From positions 1 to 64,000 of the forward strand of contig JANWIP010000013.1 of the NCBI GenBank assembly GCA_025449845.1: 64,000 nucleotides of DNA, read 5' to 3'. Under the pieces are notes generated by a model, which had not been told where the DNA came from, did not search any database, and was given only the letters and a program-made list of their open reading frames with translations. Made by a program: the position numbers and the translations under genes. Position 1 is the first letter of the stretch. The number at the start of each line of letters is the position of its first letter. Source of the stretch: Solirubrobacteraceae bacterium. GTDB taxonomy: Bacteria > Actinomycetota > Thermoleophilia > Solirubrobacterales > Solirubrobacteraceae. This document shows positions 36,224 to 42,585 of this stretch, piece after piece.

Positions 36224-36971
36224 GGGCACGATCGCGATGGTTCAGGCACGCATGGGCTCAACACGGCTGCCGGGCAAGGTGCTGGAGCCGCTGGCGGGAC
36301 GACCGGCGCTGGCGCGCATTGTGGAGCGCCTGCGCACGGCGCCAGGGGTCGATGAGGTGGCGGTGCTGAGCACCGAACAGGCGCGTGATGAGCCGATCGT
36401 GGCGCTGTGCCGGGCGGAGGGCATCCGCTGCGTGCGCGGCAGCGAGCACGATGTGCTCGATCGCTTTCACCAGGCCGCCGAGGAGCTGGGAGCGCGGCGG
36501 ATTGTGCGCGTCACGGCGGACTGCCCACTGGTGGACCCCGAGGTGGTGGGGCGGCTGCTGGCGCTCGCTGCGGCGCAGCCCCAGGAGGCGTACGCGTCGG
36601 TAGCCACGGGGGCGATCGGCCCGGAGGCCGGCTACTGCCGCTACCCCGATGGACTGGATGCGGAGACCTTTACTGCAGAGATGCTGAACGTCGCGTGGCG
36701 CGAGGCGAAGGACCCATATGAGCGCGAGCATGTCACCCCTTTCATCTGGCGCCAGCCCGAGCGCTTCGCGGTGGCGGTGCTGGAGGCGCAGGAGGACATG
36801 GGGGCGGAGCGCTGGACGATCGACTACCCGGCGGATCTGGAGTTGCTGCGGGCGCTGTATGAGCGACTGGGGAATGGCGCGCCGTTTGGCTTCCGCGAGG
36901 TGCTGGCGGCGCTGGCGCGCGAGCCGGGGCTGCGGGCGATCAATGCCGCGCATCGCGCAGCTCCGGACTGA
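36222..36971 (+). CDS. Cytidylyltransferase, SpsF/PseF-like
   Basis: A 249-residue protein starting MGTIAMVQARMGSTRLPGKV, the signature of the SpsF/CMP-KDO-synthetase-like cytidylyltransferases. IVRVTADCPLVDPEVV holds the metal site, and YCRYPDGLDAETF and DPYEREHVTPFIW are characteristic. Placed between pseG and pseI, it most likely activates the nonulosonate as a CMP-sugar, the PseF role. Classical PseF proteins are a different branch, so the assignment rests partly on context. Confidence 0.8.
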   Translation: MGTIAMVQARMGSTRLPGKVLEPLAGRPALARIVERLRTAPGVDEVAVLSTEQARDEPIVALCRAEGIRCVRGSEHDVLDRFHQAAEELGARRIVRVTADCPLVDPEVVGRLLALAAAQPQEAYASVATGAIGPEAGYCRYPDGLDAETFTAEMLNVAWREAKDPYEREHVTPFIWRQPERFAVAVLEAQEDMGAERWTIDYPADLELLRALYERLGNGAPFGFREVLAALAREPGLRAINAAHRAAPD

Positions 36972-36986
36972 GGCTTCGACAGGCAC

Positions 36987-37925
36987 TTACACCCCAACCC
37001 GCAGCGCGGGGCGAAACTGGCGCGCCGGTCGCAGCCCGTCCACTGGGTCTGCTCGCCAGGACACGTCGGGCTCCTCCACGGGCATCGGGCGCTTGATGCC
37101 GTCGCCATCGATGTCCTCGTCACTCGCCGCATCGGCACTCTCTGGTGTTGCCTGCGCGGCAGGTTCCGTGTCCGCCCGCTCGCCCTCGGCGTGGCGCGAG
37201 TCTGCCGCGAGCGAGGCAATCAGCCCGCGCAGTCGCGCGGGGGTCCAGTTGTGCTCACCCGCCTCATGGCCCAGGCCGTCCAGATCGATGTGCAGCTCCA
37301 CGTCACCGGCTCCCCAATGGGACACCGCGCGGCGCACGACACGCTCGGAGCAGGTGTGATCGGACCAGCCGACGGGCACCGCGAAGCGCTCGCGCAGAGT
37401 GGCGATAGCGCGCAGGTTGGCCTGCTCTGGCGGCGTGGGATAGCCGGAGACGCAGTGCAGCAGGCGCAGCTCCGACACGCCGCTTGAGCGCGCGACCTCC
37501 ACCGCCGTTCCAACCTCCTGGAGGGTGGCCATGCCGGTTGAGAGCACGAGCGGCTTGCCGCTCCAGGCGCAGGCTCTGATGAGCGCCGGCCAGGGCAGCT
37601 CGTAGGAGGCGATCTTGAAGAAGTCCACGTGGTCAGCCAGCTCCTGCACAGCTCGCGTCGCGAAAGGGGTGGCGCCCAATTCAACGCCTCGCGCCTCACA
37701 GCGCTCGCGCACTGGCCCCAGGAACTCCAGCGGCAGCTCCCACGCACGTCTGGCCTGGAGCTCGGGATGAGCTTCCAGCGCCTGCGGCGCGAACAGCTCC
37801 TCCACGCGGAACACCTGCAGCTTGACCGCCTCGCAGCCAGCCTGGGCGGCAGCGTCCACCAGCTGCAGGCAGCGGCCGAGATCGTTGTTGTGGTTGGAGC
37901 CGATCTCGGCGATGAAGCGGGTCAT
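36987..37925 (-). CDS. pseI: NeuB-family nonulosonate synthase without SAF domain (PseI-like)
   Basis: A 312-residue NeuB TIM barrel. FIAEIGSNHNNDLGRCLQLVDAA, VKLQVFRVEELF, FFKIASYEL, LVLSTGMATLQEV, HCVSGYPTPPEQANL and VGWSDHT are all present, as is an E-x-H near GDVELHIDLDG. It condenses phosphoenolpyruvate with a 6-deoxy diacetamido-altrose to form pseudaminic acid or a relative. NeuB/PseI proteins are normally about 340 residues with a C-terminal antifreeze-like SAF domain. Here the barrel is followed by about 65 acidic, low-complexity residues and no SAF. Three tandem copies of its first codons precede the start (37934-38011). Confidence 0.85.
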   Translation of the reverse strand: MTRFIAEIGSNHNNDLGRCLQLVDAAAQAGCEAVKLQVFRVEELFAPQALEAHPELQARRAWELPLEFLGPVRERCEARGVELGATPFATRAVQELADHVDFFKIASYELPWPALIRACAWSGKPLVLSTGMATLQEVGTAVEVARSSGVSELRLLHCVSGYPTPPEQANLRAIATLRERFAVPVGWSDHTCSERVVRRAVSHWGAGDVELHIDLDGLGHEAGEHNWTPARLRGLIASLAADSRHAEGERADTEPAAQATPESADAASDEDIDGDGIKRPMPVEEPDVSWRADPVDGLRPARQFRPALRVGV

Positions 37926-38011
37926 ATCGAGCCCTCGGCGATTAAGCAGGTCACGTTGAGCCCTCAGCGATAAAGCGGGTCATGACGGATCTCGGCGATT
38001 GAGCGGGTCAT
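37905..38011 (-). repeat. Four tandem copies of the pseI start region
   Basis: The 21-bp start segment of pseI (37905-37925) is repeated upstream at 37934-37954, 37963-37983 and 37991-38011, with 28-29 base periods. On the minus strand three of the four begin ATGACCCGCT and one begins GTGACC. Their translations are close to MTRFIAE. The copies are not in one frame, and the spacing units between them also match. Confidence 0.9.
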
Positions 38012-38016
38012 GTCGT

Positions 38017-38970
38017 CTAGGGCACGGCCAACAGCGCGCGCCGCCGATGTGCCTCTGCCACCTGCTGGTGCAGGCCCGCGCGCAGCGGCGTGGCCGGCTC
38101 GTAGCCGAGGTCCTGGCGGGCATGCTCGATCGCGCCCCAGGTGTCACGTACGTCGCCGGCCTTGCGCTCCTCGTGCTCCAGCTCCAGCTCCAAGCCGAGC
38201 ACCTGCCCCAGCTCGCCCAGAATGTCGAGCAGCGAGCGAGGTGCGCAGGAGGCCACGTTGTAGACGGCCCCCGGCCGGCCGCGCTCGGCGGCGGCAACGG
38301 TGGCGGCGACGGCATCGCCCACGTAGGTCATGTCGCGCAGCTGGCGACCGTCGCCGAAGATGTGCAGCGGGTCCCCCGCGGCGGCGGCCTCGATGAAGCG
38401 CGAGAGCCCCATGTCAGGGCGCTGGCGGGGGCCATAGACGGTGAAGTAGCGCAGGCCCACGGCGTCCAGCCCGAAGGCGGAGGCGTAGGCGCCAGCGAGC
38501 AACTCGGTCATCGCCTTGGTGGCGCCGTAAGGGGAGACGGGGTGCAGGTCGATGTCCTCTTTCACCGGCAGCCGCGCGGCGTCTCCGTAGACGCTTGAGG
38601 AGGAGGCGAAGACGACGCGCACTCCCGCCTGCGCACAGGCATCGAAGAGGGCCCTGGTGGCGAGCACGTTGGCGTGCACGTAATCGGCGAAATCGCTCCA
38701 GGAGTCTCTGACGCCGGGGCGAGCGGCGAGGTGAAAGACGATGTCCACCTCCTCGATCAACTCGGCGACTTTGCTCAGCGCCATGTCAGTTTCGATGAGC
38801 TGGAAACGTTTCTCATCTGACAGCGCTGCGACATTGAGTTCCTTCAAGGGCCGCTCATAGTGCGCGCTGAAGCAGTCCACTCCGCGCACTTCAACGCCGT
38901 CATCGATGAGGCGGGTGCTCAAATGCGAGCCGATGAAGCCCGCCGCTCCGGTGACCAGGGCACGTTTCAA
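38017..38970 (-). CDS. NAD-dependent sugar epimerase (UDP-glucuronate/galactose epimerase-like)
   Basis: A 317-residue extended SDR. ALVTGAAGFIGSHLSTRLID binds NAD, VFASSSSVYGDA and SPYGATK carry the catalytic Ser/Tyr/Lys, and LRYFTVYGPRQRPDM is typical of UDP-glucuronate 4-epimerases and relatives. It starts at TTG 38970. A perfect TATAAT on the minus strand ends 7 bases upstream, so the transcript may begin at the start codon. Which NDP-sugar it uses cannot be told. It is upstream of pseI on the same strand, so may be cotranscribed. Confidence 0.88.
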   Translation of the reverse strand: MKRALVTGAAGFIGSHLSTRLIDDGVEVRGVDCFSAHYERPLKELNVAALSDEKRFQLIETDMALSKVAELIEEVDIVFHLAARPGVRDSWSDFADYVHANVLATRALFDACAQAGVRVVFASSSSVYGDAARLPVKEDIDLHPVSPYGATKAMTELLAGAYASAFGLDAVGLRYFTVYGPRQRPDMGLSRFIEAAAAGDPLHIFGDGRQLRDMTYVGDAVAATVAAAERGRPGAVYNVASCAPRSLLDILGELGQVLGLELELEHEERKAGDVRDTWGAIEHARQDLGYEPATPLRAGLHQQVAEAHRRRALLAVP

Positions 38971-38977
38971 GAAGAGT

Positions 38978-38983
38978 ATTATA
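38978..38983 (-). promoter_or_regulatory. Consensus -10 box, possible leaderless TTG start
   Basis: TATAAT on the minus strand, separated by seven bases from the TTG start of the epimerase gene. The same bases read TATTAT (38977-38982) on the plus strand, facing the aminotransferase gene, so divergent overlapping promoters are possible. No clear -35 on either strand. Confidence 0.5.
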
Positions 38984-39062
38984 TGGAACTATCCCAAAGG
39001 TCCCTGATACCACGGCCCCGCCGATTGCCGCCTCGCAGGCGCTGTGGGAGCGCGCGCTGCGC

Positions 39063-40397
39063 GTGATTCCGATGGGTACCCAGACGCTTAGCAAGGCCCC
39101 TTCGCAGTTCGTGGATGGCTTCTCGCCGAAGTTCCTGCGTCGTGGTCAGGGCTGTCACGTATGGGATGTCGATGACAACGAGTACATCGACTACCCGATG
39201 GCGCTCGGCCCGATCCTGCTCGGCTACGACTATCCGGCCGTGAGCGAGGCCGTGGTGGCGCAGGTGCACGAGGGCACAACCTTCACATTGATGCACCCGC
39301 TGGAGGTAGAAGTGGCCGAGCTGCTCGTCGAGCTGGTGCCCTGTGCCGAGCGGGTGCGTTTTGCCAAGAACGGCGCTGATGCCACCGGCGGGGCGATTCG
39401 CGCTGCCCGTGCGCTCACTGGCCGCGAGCACGTTGTGGCCAGCGGCTACCACGGCTACCACGACTGGTACATCGCCTCCACCGAGCGCCACGCCGGCATT
39501 CCCGAGGTCAACCGCGGGCTGATTCACACCGTGCCCTTTGACGACCTGCGCGAGCTGGAGCGGGCCTTGAGCACATGGGAGGTGGCGGCGGTGATCATGG
39601 AGATCCCCGGCCACGATCCCAGCCCTGGCTATCTGCCGGCGGCGCTTGAGCTGGCCCATCGCCACGGGGCGCTATTGATCCTCGATGAGATCGTCACCGG
39701 CTTTCGCTACGCCCTGGGCGGTGCGCAGGAGCTGTTTGACTTTGTTCCCGACATGGCCTGCCTGGGTAAGGGCATGGCCAACGGCTACCCGCTTGCCGCG
39801 GTTGTCGGTCGCGAGCAGCCGATGCGCGCTTTCGAGGAGGTCTTCTTCTCGATGACCTACTCCGGCGAGACCGTCTCGCTGGCAGCTGCGCGCGCCACGC
39901 TCAAGGTGCTGCGCTCGGAGCCGGTGATCGAGCACATCTGGGCGCGCGGGCGCGAACTGCGCGAGGGCATCGAGCGGTTGGCGGCGGGCATGAGTTTCGC
40001 CGTCGAGCTGGCCGGCAATCCGCCGCGCTCGGCGCTTGCCTTCGCTGGTGCTGGTGCTGGTGCTGGTGCTGGTGCTGGTGCTGGTGCTGGTGCTGGTGCT
40101 GGTGCTGGTGCGGATGCCGATGCGGATAGGGATGGGGATGGGGATGCGGGTGCTGGTATGACGGGGGAGCCCGACATGCTGCTGCGGGGTCTGTTCCTGC
40201 AGGAGTGCCATCGCCACGGGGTGCTCTTCGGAGGGCCGATGTTTCCCACCTACAGCCATACGCCGCAGGACATCGCACATACGCTCGACGCGGTGGAGGC
40301 GGCATTCGCGCGCATGGAGACGGCCTTTGCGGCAGGCGATGTGGAGTCCCATCTGGAGGGCCGCGCGCCAGGCGTGGTCTTTCGCTCCTACGACTAG
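39063..40397 (+). CDS. Class III aminotransferase (glutamate-1-semialdehyde aminomutase-like)
   Basis: A PLP enzyme of 444 or more residues. VRFAKNGADATGGAIRAARALTGRE, GYHGYHDWY, LLILDEIVTGFRYALGG and the PLP lysine in DMACLGKGMANGYPLAAVVG place it with HemL-like aminotransferases found in glycan loci. The GTG at 39063 is the first conventional start, but the upstream frame back to about 39024 encodes IAASQALWERALR, which fits the family N-terminus and lacks ATG, GTG or TTG. The true start is unresolved. A long Ala-Gly run from 11 GCTGGT hexamers (40044-40109) is inserted near residue 330. The keto-sugar substrate is unknown. Confidence 0.85.
   Translation: MIPMGTQTLSKAPSQFVDGFSPKFLRRGQGCHVWDVDDNEYIDYPMALGPILLGYDYPAVSEAVVAQVHEGTTFTLMHPLEVEVAELLVELVPCAERVRFAKNGADATGGAIRAARALTGREHVVASGYHGYHDWYIASTERHAGIPEVNRGLIHTVPFDDLRELERALSTWEVAAVIMEIPGHDPSPGYLPAALELAHRHGALLILDEIVTGFRYALGGAQELFDFVPDMACLGKGMANGYPLAAVVGREQPMRAFEEVFFSMTYSGETVSLAAARATLKVLRSEPVIEHIWARGRELREGIERLAAGMSFAVELAGNPPRSALAFAGAGAGAGAGAGAGAGAGAGAGADADADRDGDGDAGAGMTGEPDMLLRGLFLQECHRHGVLFGGPMFPTYSHTPQDIAHTLDAVEAAFARMETAFAAGDVESHLEGRAPGVVFRSYD
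40044..40109. repeat. Eleven perfect GCTGGT hexamers inside the aminotransferase gene
   Basis: A 66-bp perfect hexamer microsatellite encoding 11 Ala-Gly pairs, followed to about 40155 by decayed units coding Ala-Asp, Arg-Asp and Gly-Asp. It is the purest repeat in the window and should be prone to copy-number change without altering frame. Confidence 0.97.
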
Positions 40398-41617
40398 TAA
40401 GTGCTCACTTCGTCATACAGCGTGACGATCTGCTTGACCCCCAACTCCGCGGCGGCGCGCGCGATCTCCGGCTGGCTGCCGTAGCTGGACACCAGCAGCG
40501 ACACGCCGGCAGCGTCCGCTTCGCTCAGCGCCTCAGCGGGGACGCGGATGTCGATTCCGCGCCAGGTGCCTCCCTGCTTAGCGGGGTCGCTGTCCACGAT
40601 CACATACTCGCGCCCCGGATGGCACTGAAAGAAAGGCGTGGCGGCGTAGAGGTGCTCTACGTGCATACCCCCGCCCCAGACGATGCAGCGCTCGGCTTCC
40701 GCAAGCGGCGCGGTGGCGTGAGTCACATCGATCGCTGCGCGATGCCAGCGCATCAGCGTCTCACGCACGCGCACGGCATCCTTGGGGTCGCCCACGGTCG
40801 CACTGTCGGGCTGCGTCGGCTCGCACAGCACGCGGCAGCCGTTGTAGTCGGGCTGCTGCAGCCACTCCACGATCCTCCATCCGCCGCGCGCCAGGCAGTT
40901 GGCGAGTGAGCGGCGGCTGAAGTGGGTGGTGTGCTGTGCCGTGAAGAAGCCCACGAGGTCGTTGGTGGGGCGCCCCTCAAGCACCGGCACCTCCACGACC
41001 AGCCGGCTGCCCGCGTGAGCGGCCTCGCGCAGGCGGTTGAGGATCGGCACCGGGTAGGGCAGGTGCTCGAGCACGTGGAACATCGTCATCAGGTCAGGCG
41101 GCGTGGAGACGGAGAAGCTGGCGAAGTCGCCGACAACCAGCTCTGCGGCCTCGCCCAGCCGCTGGCGGCCGCGGGCGATGGCGGTTGCATCGATGTCCAC
41201 ACCCATGCAGCGCACGCCCTGCGGCATCAGCGCGAGCAGGTCACCGTCGTAGCAGCCGATGTCGAGCACCGCCGCGCCCTCATTGAGCAGACCATTCTCG
41301 GCGAGCCAGCGCACCTCCTCCCCTGCGCGCCCCTCGGTGGCGCCGTAGGACTTCTCGGCCTGCGCGAATAGGAGCCGGAAACCGACGTCGGTATAGACGG
41401 GATTCAGAAACGCCGCGAAGCAGCTCGCGCACTGCACATCGCGGATGCTCATGCGCTTGGGCGCGTCGCTATCGTCGGCGTAAAACTGGTAATCGGCCAG
41501 CTCCAGAAAGGCTCGCGCGCGCAGCGAGCCACAGACGGGGCAGGGGCGATGGGTGCTCAGCGCGGGGTCGCTCCATCCGCGCGGACCGCTGTCCACTAGA
41601 GCCCAGCGCAGGCCCAT
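40394..41617 (-). CDS. SAM-dependent methyltransferase with N-terminal zinc site and C-terminal Rossmann domain
   Basis: A 407-residue protein. The N-terminal CPVCGS and CASCFAAFLNPVY form a zinc-binding domain, AAVLDIGCYDGDLLALM the SAM motif I, MFHVLEHLPYPVPIL motif II, and a C-terminal region (ERCIVWGGGMHVEHLY; VIVDSDPAKQGGTW) a second Rossmann-like fold. This is the layout of sugar C-methyltransferase relatives, but divergent from the one at 22011. Its stop overlaps the convergent aminotransferase stop by 4 bases. The substrate is unknown. Confidence 0.82.
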   Translation of the reverse strand: MGLRWALVDSGPRGWSDPALSTHRPCPVCGSLRARAFLELADYQFYADDSDAPKRMSIRDVQCASCFAAFLNPVYTDVGFRLLFAQAEKSYGATEGRAGEEVRWLAENGLLNEGAAVLDIGCYDGDLLALMPQGVRCMGVDIDATAIARGRQRLGEAAELVVGDFASFSVSTPPDLMTMFHVLEHLPYPVPILNRLREAAHAGSRLVVEVPVLEGRPTNDLVGFFTAQHTTHFSRRSLANCLARGGWRIVEWLQQPDYNGCRVLCEPTQPDSATVGDPKDAVRVRETLMRWHRAAIDVTHATAPLAEAERCIVWGGGMHVEHLYAATPFFQCHPGREYVIVDSDPAKQGGTWRGIDIRVPAEALSEADAAGVSLLVSSYGSQPEIARAAAELGVKQIVTLYDEVSTY

Positions 41618-41667
41618 GTCAATCTACTCCAGTCATTCGGGCGCTCAGACTACAGTAACGATCCCAT

Positions 41668-42585
41668 ATGCCAAAAACACTGCCCGGTATCGGCACGGCT
41701 GCGCTGGCCATCCCCTATGGTCCTCCCGGAGCCGAGCTTGCGCCTCCCGATCGCCTCGCCGCCCGGCACACGCTGCAGGTGGCAGTGGAGCGAGGGGTGC
41801 GTTTCTTCGACACCGCTCCTGCCTACGGCGAGGCAGAGGAGCTGGTCGGGGCCGCGCTCGATGGGCGGGAGGACTGCACGGTGGCGACCAAGCTCGCGAT
41901 CCCGTCCGGCGGCTGGGAAGCGCTGAGCACGCAGGAGACGCGCGCCTACGTGCGCGCTTCGGCGCGCTCCAGCCTCAAGGCGCTGCGCCGCGAACGTCTG
42001 GATGTGTTGCAGATCCATAACGCCGATGAGGCGCTGATACGTCGCGGGGTGGTGGTGGCGATATTGGCTGAGCTGCGCGAGGACGGGCTGGTGGCGCGTA
42101 TCGGCGCCAGCGTCTATGGCGAGCCCAATGCGTTGGCCGTCATCGCGGAGCCGGCGCTGGAAATCGTGCAGGTTGCCTGCAGCGTGCTTGACCGCCGTCC
42201 CGAGCGCCATGTGCTGCCCGCCGCGATCGCCGCGAAGACGGCAGTGGTGGCACGCTCGCTGCTGCTGCACGGCGTGCTCACCCCAGCCGGACGTGGCCTC
42301 GGTGGCGCGCTTGCGCCGTTGAGTGCCGCCGCGGAAGAGGTGCGCCAGGCGTTCGGCGTGAGCTGGGAGGATCTGCCGGGCGCCGCCGTGGCCTTCGTGG
42401 CCAGCCGGCCGGGGATCGCCCATGCACTGCTGGGGCCGCGCGATGAGGTCGAGCTGACTGCGCTGCTCGAGCAGGCCGGGCGCTTCGAGGAGGTGGCAGG
42501 CGAGTGGGACCCGGCGTTGCCCTTGCTGCCCGACTGGCTGCTGGACCCGAGCTGCTGGGCAGCGGAGGCCGTCGTTGGCGGTTGA
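41668..42585 (+). CDS. Aldo/keto reductase
   Basis: A 305-residue AKR barrel. GVRFFDTAPAYGEAEELVGAAL includes the catalytic Asp and Tyr, VATKLAIP the catalytic Lys, and LDVLQIHNADEALIRRGVVVAIL the conserved His. It is an NAD(P)H-dependent ketone or aldehyde reductase. Similar proteins in NeuB-type loci are annotated as nonulosonate-related oxidoreductases. The stop overlaps the next gene. TACAGT (41651-41656) is a possible -10. Confidence 0.87.
   Translation: MPKTLPGIGTAALAIPYGPPGAELAPPDRLAARHTLQVAVERGVRFFDTAPAYGEAEELVGAALDGREDCTVATKLAIPSGGWEALSTQETRAYVRASARSSLKALRRERLDVLQIHNADEALIRRGVVVAILAELREDGLVARIGASVYGEPNALAVIAEPALEIVQVACSVLDRRPERHVLPAAIAAKTAVVARSLLLHGVLTPAGRGLGGALAPLSAAAEEVRQAFGVSWEDLPGAAVAFVASRPGIAHALLGPRDEVELTALLEQAGRFEEVAGEWDPALPLLPDWLLDPSCWAAEAVVGG

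Noticed and set aside
37905..38011. Possible CRISPR-like array, from the regular 28-29 base spacing of repeats.
   Set aside because: The spacers are as similar as the repeats, there are only four units, no cas genes are present, and the repeat is the start of the pseI gene.
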